Of a DNA stretch of 35,858 nt, positions 22,705-30,667 are shown in pieces (position 1 is the first letter of the stretch; each line of letters opens with the position of its first letter). Source of the stretch: Deltaproteobacteria bacterium (GTDB lineage: Bacteria > Myxococcota > Myxococcia > SLRQ01); assembly GCA_029210625.1 (NCBI GenBank), contig JARGFU010000040.1, positions 1-35,858 on the forward strand, written 5' to 3'. Under the pieces are notes generated by a model. That model worked only from the letters and a program-made list of their open reading frames with translations, did no database searches and was not told where the DNA came from. A program made the translations under genes and the position numbers.

Positions 22705-24486
22705 ATGGCATCCGACGAGACGAAGCCCGAGGGCGAGACCGCCGCCGAGGTGCCGGAGGCGAAGGAGGCCGCGGCCGAGACGGCGGCCCCCGACGAGACC
22801 CGCGACGAGCGCCGCCCGGCGGAGGGCTCGCCCGGCGCCCGCGAGGAGCGCGCCACCGAGGCAAGCGAGAGCGTGCCGGACCGGGAGGCGGGCCGCGAGC
22901 GCGGCTTCACGGCGATGACCACCAAGCGCCGCTACGCCTTCCTGCGCGAGCACGCCCGGGGCGGGCTGGGCGAGGTCTCGGTCGCCCTCGATCTGGAGCT
23001 CGACCGGGAGGTGGCCCTCAAGGAGCTCTCGGACCGCCACGCCCGCAACCCGCAGCTGCGCGACCGCTTCCTCCTGGAGGCCAAGATCACCGGCGGCCTG
23101 GAGCACCCGGGGATCGTGCCCATCTACGGCCTGGGCACCTACCGGGACGGCCGGCCCTACTACGCCATGCGCCTGGTCCGGGGTGACTCCCTCCAGGAGG
23201 CGATCGAGGCCCTGCACGAGCAGGAGCCGCCCCTCTCCTTCGACGAGAAGAGCGCCATGCGGCGTCGCCTGATCCGCCGCTTCATCTCGGTCTGCGAGGC
23301 CATCGCCTACGCCCACTCCCGCGGCGTCCTCCACCGGGACATCAAGCCGGCCAACATCATGCTCGGCCCCTACGGCGAGACGCTGGTGGTGGACTGGGGC
23401 CTGGCGAAGATCGCCGACGGTGTCGACAACCTCGAGAGGCACCTCGATCCGGAGCAGCCCGATCCGATGGCGATGCTCGACGAGGCCCACCCCACCGACA
23501 CCCTGCAGGGCGTCACCCTGGGCACCCCGGCCTTCATGAGCCCGGAGCAGGCCCTCGGCCTCCACGATCAGCTGGGCCCGGCCAGCGACGTCTTCGGCCT
23601 GGGCGCCACCCTCTACACCCTGCTCACCGGCCGGCTCCCCTACGACGACTCCGACGCCCCCGGGCCGGGCGCGCCTGCCGACCCCGACGATCTCACCGCC
23701 GTCACCGAGGCCGGCGCCCTGGCGCGAGCCCGCAAGGCGGACTTCGCCCGCCCCCGCACCCTCGACCGCAGCATCCCCCCGGCCCTGGAGTCGATCTGCC
23801 TGAAGGCGATGGCCGAGCGGATCCCGGATCGCTACGCCTCGGCGCGGGGGCTGGCCGACGATCTCGAGCGCTGGCTCTCCGGCGAGCCGGTGCTCGCCCA
23901 CCACGAGAACCTCCTCGAGCGCGTGCGCCGGGTCCTGCGCCGGCGGCGGACCCTGGCCCTGGTCGCCCTGGCCACCTTCGTCGGCAGCATGGCGGTGGCG
24001 CTGGTGGCCCAGCAGGAGATCCGGCGGATCACGAACCCGCCCCTCGAGGCTCGCCTGGTCGACGCCGGCCTGGTCCTGCTGGAGCGTGACGCCGACGACG
24101 ACGCCGAGCCCCTCTTCCGCGAGGCGCGCGACTGGCAGCGGCAACGCGCCGCCGCCGACCCCACGGATCCGCTGGGTGCCACCGTGGGCCTGGCGCTGGC
24201 GCTGCACCGCCTCGGCCGGAGCGACGAGGGCGTCGCCCTCCTGCGGGAGCTGGTGCAGGCGCGGCGGCAGCACCTGGGCCCGGGCGCCTTCCTCACCGCC
24301 AGCGCCGAGAGCGCCCTGGGCGAGCTGCTCCTCTCCACCGGCGAGGTGGAGGAGGCCCGCCAGCTCATCGAGCGCAGCCACGTGATCCTCGAGCGCGGCC
24401 GCGCGGACGCGCCCCACATCCACCGCTGGTCGATGGAGCGGATGCGGCTGCTGCGGGCCGCCGCCGGAGAGCCCGACGCGAGGTAG
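22705..24486 (+). CDS. Ser/Thr protein kinase with DWG motif, TM helix and TPR-like C-terminus
   Basis: 593 residues. An acidic Ala/Glu-rich disordered N-terminus (1-70) precedes a kinase domain (about 75-395): glycine loop HARGGLGEVSVALD, catalytic Lys in VALKEL, HRDIKPANIML and GTPAFMSPEQ. The metal-binding DFG is DWG (VVDWGLAK), a variant shared by a known branch of bacterial kinases, and the other catalytic residues are intact. A long Asp/Glu-rich insert follows the DWG. A transmembrane helix lies at about 415-436, then a helical region to the end with TPR-like repeats (GATVGLALALHRLG, SALGELLLSTGEVEEARQLI). An internal ATG (MTTKRRYAF) just before the kinase domain is an alternative start. 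GGGGGGACG precedes the chosen ATG. Confidence 0.92.
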   Translation: MASDETKPEGETAAEVPEAKEAAAETAAPDETRDERRPAEGSPGAREERATEASESVPDREAGRERGFTAMTTKRRYAFLREHARGGLGEVSVALDLELDREVALKELSDRHARNPQLRDRFLLEAKITGGLEHPGIVPIYGLGTYRDGRPYYAMRLVRGDSLQEAIEALHEQEPPLSFDEKSAMRRRLIRRFISVCEAIAYAHSRGVLHRDIKPANIMLGPYGETLVVDWGLAKIADGVDNLERHLDPEQPDPMAMLDEAHPTDTLQGVTLGTPAFMSPEQALGLHDQLGPASDVFGLGATLYTLLTGRLPYDDSDAPGPGAPADPDDLTAVTEAGALARARKADFARPRTLDRSIPPALESICLKAMAERIPDRYASARGLADDLERWLSGEPVLAHHENLLERVRRVLRRRRTLALVALATFVGSMAVALVAQQEIRRITNPPLEARLVDAGLVLLERDADDDAEPLFREARDWQRQRAAADPTDPLGATVGLALALHRLGRSDEGVALLRELVQARRQHLGPGAFLTASAESALGELLLSTGEVEEARQLIERSHVILERGRADAPHIHRWSMERMRLLRAAAGEPDAR

Positions 24487-24492
24487 TGGGCG

Positions 24493-24522
24493 TTGGAGCG
24501 TCGGGCGGAGGCGCTCTATGCT
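24493..24522 (+). promoter_or_regulatory. Promoter of 24529 gene, near-leaderless
   Basis: TTGGAG (24493-24498), 18 bases, TATGCT (24517-24522), ending 6 bases before ATG 24529. Confidence 0.45.
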
Positions 24523-24528
24523 GGGTGG

Positions 24529-25773
24529 ATGATTCGTTTCGGGAGGACGATGCTCTTGCTGCTCGCCTGCCTGCTGCCGCTCGCGGCGGCGGGCGCCGAG
24601 CCCACGAAGATCGCGGTGCTCGACATCCGGGCCAAGGGCGCGGTCGACCCCAGCCAGGTGGAGGGGCTCTCCTCGCTCCTGGCCTCGGAGGTCGCCGACC
24701 TCGGGCGCTTCACGGTGATCACCAGCGACGACATGCAGGAGATGCTCGGCTTCGAGGCCAAGCAGCAGCTGCTGGGCTGCACCGAGGGCACCAGCTGCCT
24801 GGCCGAGATCGGCGGCGCCCTGGGCGTGGACTACCTCCTCTCCACCGAGGTCTCCCAGGTGGGCCCGACCTGGCTGCTCACCCTGGTGCTCCTCGACGTG
24901 AGCGAGGCCAAGGCCGCCGCCCGTGACACCCGCAAGACGAGCGAGGCGGAGCTGGTCGACGCCTCGACGAAGATGGTCCGGAAGATCCTGGCCGACGTGG
25001 GCCACGCCGCCCCCGCGGGCGAGGGCGAGGGCGAGGTCGCCTCCGATCCCGCGGCCGGCGAGGAGCCCGCGGAGGAGCCCGCGGAGGAGCCCGCGGAGGA
25101 GCCCGCGAGCACGGCGGTCGCCGCCGGCGCCCCGGGCGCCTGGCACCTCGACGCGGAGCTGGGCACCCGCCTCCCCTTCGACGCGGGCCTCGGGGTGCAG
25201 CTCGAGCTGCCCCTGCGCTTCCAGGTCCGCCTCGGCTTCGGCCTCGTGCCGGGCCCCTACACCCGCTTCATCGCCAAGTTCTCCCTCGACGGTGACCCGC
25301 CCGAGCGCTACGAGGTGATGGAGACCACCCTCCAGGGTCAGTACCTCTTCCACGTCTCGGCGGGCTGGCGGCCGCTCGACTCGAAGGGCCTCGAGGTGAT
25401 GGTGGGCTGGAGCTACCTCTCCGGTCCGGACCGCTCGCTCCCTCTCTCCCAGCTGCTGCGCGCCTACCCGAGCCTGGGCCCCTCCCTGCCCGCCCAGCTG
25501 GCCGGCGCGCAGGTGAACGTCGAGGTGCAGGCCGAGAGCGGTCACCTGCTCACCCTCCAGGCGGGCTGGCGCATCGCCCTCGGTGACTTCTTCCTGCGGC
25601 CGACCCTGGGCTTCACCAGGCTGCTCGCCGGCCGGCCGGATCTCGATCACCCCGGCGACGATCTCGAGCTCACCTGGCAGTGGCGCCACGACGCCGAGAG
25701 CCTGATGGACGACGACTACGATCGGATCCGGGTCTTCCATCTGGGCCTGGGCCTCGGCTACCGCGCCTTCTAG
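24529..25773 (+). CDS. Exported protein: CsgG/TolB-N-like domain plus predicted outer-membrane barrel
   Basis: 414 residues from ATG 24529; an ATG at 24550 with GGGAGG just upstream is an alternative that would still leave a signal peptide. After the signal (LLLLACLLPLAAAGAE) comes a domain of the type found in TolB-N/CsgG-like myxobacterial proteins: KIAVLDIRAKG, LASEVADLGRFTVIT and LAEIGGALGVDYLLS. A Glu/Pro/Ala linker with four exact 12-bp repeats follows. The rest (about 205-414) alternates polar and hydrophobic residues and ends GLGLGYRAF with a terminal Phe, typical of outer-membrane barrels. The role is unknown. It lies 42 bases after the kinase gene and may have its own promoter. Confidence 0.85.
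   Translation: MIRFGRTMLLLLACLLPLAAAGAEPTKIAVLDIRAKGAVDPSQVEGLSSLLASEVADLGRFTVITSDDMQEMLGFEAKQQLLGCTEGTSCLAEIGGALGVDYLLSTEVSQVGPTWLLTLVLLDVSEAKAAARDTRKTSEAELVDASTKMVRKILADVGHAAPAGEGEGEVASDPAAGEEPAEEPAEEPAEEPASTAVAAGAPGAWHLDAELGTRLPFDAGLGVQLELPLRFQVRLGFGLVPGPYTRFIAKFSLDGDPPERYEVMETTLQGQYLFHVSAGWRPLDSKGLEVMVGWSYLSGPDRSLPLSQLLRAYPSLGPSLPAQLAGAQVNVEVQAESGHLLTLQAGWRIALGDFFLRPTLGFTRLLAGRPDLDHPGDDLELTWQWRHDAESLMDDDYDRIRVFHLGLGLGYRAF
25060..25107 (+). repeat. Four tandem 12-bp repeats (EEPA linker)
   Basis: GAGGAGCCCGCG four times without mismatch, encoding the Glu/Pro/Ala linker of the 24529 protein. The unit is a multiple of three, so changes in copy number keep the frame. Confidence 0.9.
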
Positions 25774-25785
25774 GCGGTGGACCGC
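25774..25785. repeat. Short palindrome between convergent genes
   Basis: GCGGT GG ACCGC immediately after the stop of the 24529 gene, in a 19-base gap to the convergent methyltransferase. It lacks a T-run, so it is only a possible bidirectional end signal. Confidence 0.3.
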
Positions 25786-25792
25786 GCCCTGC

Positions 25793-26407
25793 TCAGCGCT
25801 CGAAGAGCAGCGTGACCCAGGTGGTGTGGTCCCGGCCCAGCGCGTCCCGGGAGTGCTCCCGGCGCAGCTCGCGCAGGCCCCTCGGCGCGAGCAGCGCGGC
25901 CAGCGCGTCGGCGCGCAGGCCCGAGAAGAGACGATCGAAGCGATCGCGGCGCTGATCGTCGACCGGGCGATCGACGGGCAGGGAGATCAGCAGCCGCCCC
26001 TCGGGGGCCAGCAGGCGGGCGAGGGTCTTCGCCGCGGCCGGCAGATCCTCCAGGGGCAGGTGCTGCAGCACCGCCGAGCAGAGCAGGCCCTCGAAGGGCT
26101 CCTCCAGCAGCTCGTCCGGGAGGTCCTCCGGGAGGCTGCCGGCGAAGAGGCGCCCCTCCAGCCGGGGGTGTCGCTCGAGGGCGCAGCGGCGCAGCTCCTC
26201 CGAGGGCTCGAGGCCGAAGGCGTCCCAGCCTCCCTCGAGGAGCAGGGCGAGGTCGCGGCCCGAGCCGGTGCCCAGATCGAAGACCCGCGCGAAGGGGGGG
26301 AAGGCCTCGGCGAAGAAGGCCTCCGAGGGGCTCTCGATGGAGTGGTGCTGCTCGGCGACGCTCTTCGCGTTGGCGGCGTAGAAGGCCTGGGTGCGCTCAT
26401 CGACCAT
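25793..26407 (-). CDS. Class I SAM-dependent methyltransferase
   Basis: 204 residues. The SAM-binding motif I is VFDLGTGSGRD (residues 42-52), followed by GLEPS (acidic residue of motif II, about 65-69), LCSAVLQHLP and LLAPEGRLLISLPVDRP, all in the order of the Methyltransf_11/25 type. The substrate cannot be told. The start is clear: AGGAGG lies 7 bases before ATG 26407. It sits 13 bases below the end of the frameshifted lipoprotein gene, so it is probably the second gene of that transcript. It converges with the 24529 gene. Confidence 0.9.
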   Translation of the reverse strand: MVDERTQAFYAANAKSVAEQHHSIESPSEAFFAEAFPPFARVFDLGTGSGRDLALLLEGGWDAFGLEPSEELRRCALERHPRLEGRLFAGSLPEDLPDELLEEPFEGLLCSAVLQHLPLEDLPAAAKTLARLLAPEGRLLISLPVDRPVDDQRRDRFDRLFSGLRADALAALLAPRGLRELRREHSRDALGRDHTTWVTLLFER

Positions 26408-26420
26408 CGTGAGCCCTCCT

Positions 26421-26733
26421 TCAGGGTGCCAGGGTCGAGCCGACCAGCACCCCGTCGGCGAAGTAGGCGCCGGTGGGTCCAGCCGGCAGCAGGTCCCAGG
26501 TCGCCTCGCCCTCGAAGGCGGCCTCTCGCAGCTCGACGATCCGCGCGCCGTCGAGCACCTCGCCGGCGACCAGCCCGCCGAGCAGACGGAAGTCCGCCGT
26601 CGGGTGCCCCGGCGAGGCCCTCGGGCACCACCGCCGCCTCGACCCCCGCCGCCGGCGTGGGCGCCTCCTCGGTCGCCGGACACCCGGCCAGCGAGAGGAT
26701 CCCGAGCAGCAGGAGAGGAAGCCCCCGACTCAC
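26421..26733 (-). pseudogene. Small lipoprotein gene with a single-base frameshift
   Basis: From GTG 26733 the reading gives a lipoprotein signal (LPLLLLGILSLAGC) and a Glu/Ala/Pro stretch up to VVPEGLAG. It then turns into Arg-rich nonsense, while another frame continues naturally: ADFRLLGGLVAGEVLDGARI, VELREAAFEGEATWD, GPTGAYFADGVLVGSTLAP, TGA at 26421-26423. Removing one C from the CCCC at 26607-26610 would join both parts into about 103 residues (GLAGHPTADF). The continuation ends 13 bases before the methyltransferase ATG, as expected of a real upstream gene. Either a sequence error or a genuine lesion. No known family. Confidence 0.7.
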
Positions 26734-26739
26734 CCCCCG

Positions 26740-26745
26740 ATGGTA
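26740..26745 (-). promoter_or_regulatory. Possible -10 (TACCAT) for GTG-start lipoprotein gene
   Basis: TACCAT on the minus strand ends 6 bases before the GTG at 26733, which predicts a leaderless mRNA. No good -35 is seen. Confidence 0.35.
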
Positions 26746-26760
26746 GCACCCCGGGAACTT

Positions 26761-27171
26761 CTAGACCCCCTCGCCCCCCAGCTTCACCCGCAGGGACCCT
26801 GTCAGCTCCGGAGGCAGGGTCGCCGCGACCTTCCGGGCCAGGCTCCGCAGCGAGAGCCGGTTGGGGCAGCGCTGCTCGGCCTGATGATCCACGCAGGAGC
26901 AGAGCGCCTCGACCTCGGCCGGCGTCAGCTGGAGGGAGAGCCCCCGGGTGAGCCCGCTGAAGTTCAGGTTCATCACCCGCCAGCGGACGTTCCGGCCCTC
27001 GCGTTCCTGCACCAGGGGGACGCCCGCGCGATCGAGGACCTCGAGGTCCCGGTAGACGGTCCTCACCGAGACGCCGAGCAACTCGGCCAGGTCCTGGACG
27101 GTCTGGCCGCTCTTCTTCTCGAGCAGGGTCAGCAGGATCTTCCACTGTCTCGTGAACTGATCGCCTCGCAT
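26761..27171 (-). CDS. Truncated HTH (DeoR/WYL-type) regulator without WYL domain
   Basis: 136 residues. Residues 1-68 match closely the N-terminus of the neighbouring WYL regulator (both start MRGDQ-x-TRQWK and share VSVRTVYRDLEVL), so this is an HTH DNA-binding domain of the HTH_11/DeoR type. The linker domain continues to about residue 135 (LTPAEVEAL, LARKVAATLPPEL), but the WYL ligand/effector domain is absent and the gene ends at TAG 26761. The linker has a Cys/His group absent from the paralogue: C91, C93, H96 and C102. Whether this binds metal is speculation. GGAGAG precedes the ATG and an 11-base G tract lies 7 bases upstream. Confidence 0.83.
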   Translation of the reverse strand: MRGDQFTRQWKILLTLLEKKSGQTVQDLAELLGVSVRTVYRDLEVLDRAGVPLVQEREGRNVRWRVMNLNFSGLTRGLSLQLTPAEVEALCSCVDHQAEQRCPNRLSLRSLARKVAATLPPELTGSLRVKLGGEGV

Positions 27172-27178
27172 CGTCTCT

Positions 27179-27189
27179 CCCCCCCCCCC
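27179..27189 (-). repeat. G11 homopolymer in leader of truncated regulator
   Basis: Eleven C on the plus strand (G11 on the coding strand), ending 7 bases before the ATG at 27171 and directly upstream of the GAGAG that serves as ribosome site. Upstream on the minus strand TAGGTT (27205-27210) could be the -10. Confidence 0.8.
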
Positions 27190-27233
27190 GGCGCGATGGA
27201 TGCAAACCTAGACGACTCCCGTGTCAGAAGCGG

Positions 27234-28295
27234 TCAGTCCTCGCGAACCTCCTTGCTCTTTCGGGTGCGGCTGCGGGCGGCCATCTCCCGCCTCCCCCGG
27301 ACGCGCCGCTCCCGGGGCGGGGGCGCGTAGCGGCGCAGCAGCTCGCGGGCCTCCTCGGCGAAGGCCTTCACCAGGGCGGCGGGCTTCACCACGGTGAGGG
27401 CGGGGCCGAAGCCGCGCAGCCAGGCCCGCAGCTCGGGGGTGTCCACCACGTCGAGGTGCAGCTCGACGCCCCCCTCGTGCTGGCGCAGCTCCTGGGAGGG
27501 GTGCCAGCGCCGCTCTCGCGCCAGGTGGGCGATGCCCTCGTCGAGCATGGCGACGAGGTGGATGCGATGACCGCCTCGATAGATCGCGAAGGCGTCCGCG
27601 AAGTAGGCGTCGAGATCGAAGCCCCCCTTGGGCTCGAAGCGCTCCTCGAGGATCTCGACCTTCTGGATCCGATCCACCAGGAAGGTGCGCACCTCTCCGC
27701 GCTTCGCGTCGTCGGCGATGAGGTAGAGCCCGCCGTCGTGGAGGTGCAGCCGCAGGGGCTCGACCAGCCGCGGGCCGGGCTTCTTCTTCCCGGGGGTGGC
27801 GTAGATCATCATCAGCCGCCGCCGCTCGCAGAGGGCGCGCCCCACCGTGGCCACGACGCCGGGCCGGGTCGCCGAGCCGCTGCGGCCACGCTCGGAGGCG
27901 CTGACCACCTCGAGGTGCTCGCGCAGCCGCTCGAGGAGCTTGCCGGGCACCGCGGCCCGCACCTTCTCCAGGGCCGCGCGCAGCCCCTCGGACCAGGGGT
28001 CGCTGCCCCGGGCGTCGAGGAAGTCCCCGGCCACGTGGAGCGCCACCACCTCGTCGAGGGTCAGCGGGACGCCCTTGCTCCAGGGGCAGTCCCCGGCGAG
28101 CCGCCAGGAGACCTCGGCGCCGTCGCGCTCGGCGACCATCGGCACGCCCACGTCCTGGAGCACCTCGAGGTCCCGGTAGACCGTCCGCACCGAGACCTTC
28201 AGCTCGGCGGAGAGCTCCCCCACCGTCGCGCCGGTGCGCCGCTTCTCGAGCATGGCCAGGAGCTTCCACTGCCGGGTGAGCTGATCGCCACGCAT
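27234..28295 (-). CDS. WYL-domain transcriptional regulator
   Basis: 353 residues. HTH at about 1-68 (VSVRTVYRDLEVLQD), a linker domain, then the WYL region (about 150-235) with CERRRLMMIYATPGKKK, PLRLHLHDGGLYLIADDAKRGEVRTFLVDRI and the downstream Phe/Asp-rich DLDAYFADAFAIY; the C-terminal WCX-type domain follows, with a basic tail. The usual family length is about 320-350, so the protein is complete. WYL proteins are repressors or activators sensing nucleic acid or small ligands. The ATG lies 4 bases beyond the stop of the predicted outer-membrane protein gene, so both should be made from the same mRNA. A truncated paralogue lies downstream. Confidence 0.92.
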   Translation of the reverse strand: MRGDQLTRQWKLLAMLEKRRTGATVGELSAELKVSVRTVYRDLEVLQDVGVPMVAERDGAEVSWRLAGDCPWSKGVPLTLDEVVALHVAGDFLDARGSDPWSEGLRAALEKVRAAVPGKLLERLREHLEVVSASERGRSGSATRPGVVATVGRALCERRRLMMIYATPGKKKPGPRLVEPLRLHLHDGGLYLIADDAKRGEVRTFLVDRIQKVEILEERFEPKGGFDLDAYFADAFAIYRGGHRIHLVAMLDEGIAHLARERRWHPSQELRQHEGGVELHLDVVDTPELRAWLRGFGPALTVVKPAALVKAFAEEARELLRRYAPPPRERRVRGRREMAARSRTRKSKEVRED

Positions 28296-28299
28296 CGCC

Positions 28300-29874
28300 T
28301 CACGCTCCCTTCCGCTGCCGGCCCGCCGTGTCCGCCGCGAAGCGGAAGCGCAGGGCCAGGTTCACGCCGACCGAGAAGGGGTCGCTGAAGACGGCGATCG
28401 TCTCGCCGGCCGCGCTCTCCTCGAAGGTGGTCCGGTTGCCGTTCTGCCGCACGAAGACCTGGGCGCCGAGGACCAGGGCCTCGTCGATGAACCAGAGGGT
28501 CTCGACCCGGGCGTCGAGCTGGGGCACCGCGTCCTCTCCCAGGGGCAGGATCGTCAGCTCACCGGGTCCCCGGACGATCACCCGCCGCTGCCCGGTGAGG
28601 ACGGGAGAGGGGTTCGGCCCACTCGAGACGGCGTCGACCCGCACCTGGGCCGGGCGCCACACCCCGGCGGCGAGGCCGAGGTGGAGGCGCCCGCCGGCGA
28701 GAGAGCGGCCGAGCGCCAGGTGGCCCCGCTGCCCCGCCCGCGGATGCATCGAGGCATCGAGGGCCACGAAGGGCAGGAGGCTCGGCACCGTCTCGGTGAT
28801 GAAGGGAACGCTGCGGCCGAGGTAGCCCAGCTCCAGGCTCCAGCCGGCGAGCCCACCCCGGGCCACCGCGGCGAGCGCCCAGCCGGCCTGCCAGCGCGTC
28901 GCGCCGTAGTCACTCGTGTCCTCCAGATACTGCTGCAGCCACGAGCCCTCGAGGCGAAGATCCCACCAGCCGACGCCGTCGAGAGGCGGCCGGTCGAAGA
29001 AGCCATCGGTCAGCGCCGGCTCGGCGACCAGCGGCAGCCGCTCGCCCCGCGGCGACGCGAGGCCCAGGGAGCTCCACTGCAGACCCAGGCTGAAGCCGCG
29101 CACCGCGGTGCCCTGACCTCGCACCGCCTCGCGGACCAGGGTCGGAGGAGCGAGGCTGTGGCCGGCCCCCACGTGGACTCGCAGCTGCTCGGTGGGCCGC
29201 AGCGCACCGCCGAGGAAGAGCTGGTAGGAGCCCCGCTTCTCGACGCTCGACTCAGTCGCCGTCTCGATCGTCTTGTCGATGACCGCGCCCCGCAAGGAGG
29301 TGAAGACCTCGTACCAGCGGCCGTGGTGGGAGAGCTCGAGCAGGGGCGCGTCGCCCCAACCCCGGAAGGAGTGGCCCAGCCAGGTGGTGGCCAGCCCCTC
29401 GGCCGGACCCTCGCGGGGGGAGCCGAAGGGCAGGAGCTCCAGCGCGAGGCGGCCCTGCCAGAGCGGCCAGCCCAGGCGCAGGCGCGAGCCGCGGTCGCGC
29501 GCCTGCACGACGCCGCCCTGCCAGCTCGTGTCGAGGCTCAGGCCCACCACGAGCTCGAGCCGCCCCTGACCCGGCAGCCCGGTCTCCAGCCCGCCCGCCA
29601 GCTGGATCCCCCGGGACCAGGCGAGATCGCCGGCGAGGAGATCGTCCATCACGAGCCGCTCGGGCGGCGCGAAGAGCAGCCCGCCCACCGGCGCCGCGCT
29701 GGGCAGGACCGGCGCGCTCTCACTCCGGGTGGGATCGTCCGGGTGCTCGAGATCCGGCACCGACGCCGAGAGAGAGCCGCGGGCGTCCACCCACGCATCG
29801 AGGTCGAGCGCCGCGCGCGCACCGCCGGGCTGCAGCGCCGTCAGCGCCGCCACCATCCATCCGAGCTTTCTCAT
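28300..29874 (-). CDS. Predicted outer-membrane beta-barrel protein
   Basis: 524 residues from ATG 29874, chosen because it opens a signal peptide (GWMVAALTALQPGGARA) and GGAGG lies about 10 bases upstream. The body alternates hydrophobic and polar residues with short Gly/Asp turns, many Trp, Tyr and Leu pairs (GQGRLELVVGLSLDTSW, LALELLPFG, GFSLGLQWSSLGLA, GVWRPAQVRVDAV). It ends with VGVNLALRFRFA, consistent with barrel strands. No named porin family was recognised. The TGA is 4 bases from the WYL regulator start, which suggests control or sensing linked to this protein. Confidence 0.82.
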   Translation of the reverse strand: MRKLGWMVAALTALQPGGARAALDLDAWVDARGSLSASVPDLEHPDDPTRSESAPVLPSAAPVGGLLFAPPERLVMDDLLAGDLAWSRGIQLAGGLETGLPGQGRLELVVGLSLDTSWQGGVVQARDRGSRLRLGWPLWQGRLALELLPFGSPREGPAEGLATTWLGHSFRGWGDAPLLELSHHGRWYEVFTSLRGAVIDKTIETATESSVEKRGSYQLFLGGALRPTEQLRVHVGAGHSLAPPTLVREAVRGQGTAVRGFSLGLQWSSLGLASPRGERLPLVAEPALTDGFFDRPPLDGVGWWDLRLEGSWLQQYLEDTSDYGATRWQAGWALAAVARGGLAGWSLELGYLGRSVPFITETVPSLLPFVALDASMHPRAGQRGHLALGRSLAGGRLHLGLAAGVWRPAQVRVDAVSSGPNPSPVLTGQRRVIVRGPGELTILPLGEDAVPQLDARVETLWFIDEALVLGAQVFVRQNGNRTTFEESAAGETIAVFSDPFSVGVNLALRFRFAADTAGRQRKGA

Positions 29875-29927
29875 CCCCCCAGATCCTCCATCGGTCGGCG
29901 CCGCGTGGGTGCCGTGGGTCCGGGAGG

Positions 29928-29933
29928 AATATA
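29928..29933 (-). promoter_or_regulatory. Possible -10 (TATATT) for outer-membrane gene
   Basis: TATATT on the minus strand, about 53 bases upstream of ATG 29874, is the only AT-rich hexamer in this gap. No convincing -35 is seen. Confidence 0.35.
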
Positions 29934-29971
29934 TCAGGGTTTTCCCCCATCGAGGTCCCCGGGATGTCGAT

Positions 29972-30541
29972 TCAGAGGCAGAGGCCGGGCATCCCCATCC
30001 GGGCCCAGCGCAGCTGACACTCCTGCCAGGCGGGGCAGGAGGGCTCCTCGGGGTCGCACATCTGCGCGCAGATGCGCCGGCCCACCTCACAGGTGCTGCC
30101 CTTGGTGCAGTCGGGCGAGGTTAGGCAGCGCTGGCCGTTGGCGGTGGTGCCGGCGGGCAGGCAGTGGGGATAGCCCAGGCCGTCTCCCGGCGGGTAGCAG
30201 CCATCCCCGGGATCCGGGCAGTCCTGCCGGATCATATCGCACTCGCCCCAGCGGCAGAGGCCCGTGGCGGGATCGCGGAAGTACTCGTAGGCCGTGCAGT
30301 AGCAGAGCCCATCGCTGCCGCAGCGGCCGACCTCCGGCTCCCAGTCGTGGGTGGAGCAGGTGAGATCGTCACCGAAGGTGCAGCCGACGAGGCCGCCGTC
30401 CTCGCCGCCATCGAGCCCCGCGTCCAGCTCGCCGCCGTCCTCGCCGCCGTCCTCTCCCCGGGGCGGCAGCTCGGTCACCGAGCAGCCGACGAAGAGGGTG
30501 AAGAGCGCGAGCAGCACCGGGAGGCGAGCGGGAGAGTTCAT
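29972..30541 (-). CDS. Cys-rich lipoprotein with Asp/Gly linker
   Basis: 189 residues. The signal peptide ends in LFTLFVGC, a standard lipobox (Cys20). It is followed by an acidic spacer of GEDGG-type units (about residues 28-50) and a domain with about 20 Cys (CTFGDDLTC, CGSDGLCYC, CDMIRQDCPDPGDGC, CLTSPDCTKGSTC). A disulfide-rich, outer-membrane-anchored or surface protein is inferred. Asp/Gly spacers after the lipidated Cys also occur in the next gene. A TAnnnT hexamer lies 9 bases upstream of the ATG. No family was recognised. Confidence 0.85.
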   Translation of the reverse strand: MNSPARLPVLLALFTLFVGCSVTELPPRGEDGGEDGGELDAGLDGGEDGGLVGCTFGDDLTCSTHDWEPEVGRCGSDGLCYCTAYEYFRDPATGLCRWGECDMIRQDCPDPGDGCYPPGDGLGYPHCLPAGTTANGQRCLTSPDCTKGSTCEVGRRICAQMCDPEEPSCPAWQECQLRWARMGMPGLCL

Positions 30542-30550
30542 TGCTCCGGA

Positions 30551-30556
30551 AATCTA
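30551..30556 (-). promoter_or_regulatory. Possible -10 (TAGATT) for Cys-rich lipoprotein gene
   Basis: TAGATT on the minus strand ends 9 bases before the ATG at 30541. The leader would be about 2-3 bases. The rest of the 126-base gap to 30668 holds only short stems (AGGGC/GCCCT near 30594-30610), not a confident terminator. Confidence 0.4.
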
Positions 30557-30667
30557 GCCGCCGGCCGGCTGGCCGCCCAGACCCGAAGTAAAGGGCAGAG
30601 TGAGCCCTCGCCGCGGCCGGAGCGCAGGGGGCGGCCGACCCCCTCGCCTTCCCGACGAGGCAGTGAG

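Noticed and set aside
20901-25740. Very long minus-strand open frames opposite the zinc-ribbon, HD and kinase genes
   Set aside because: Low-complexity composition and full overlap with genes carrying clear motifs.
30594-30610. Short stem AGGGC/GCCCT between two lipoprotein genes as terminator
   Set aside because: Only five pairs and a poor T-run; not reliable.
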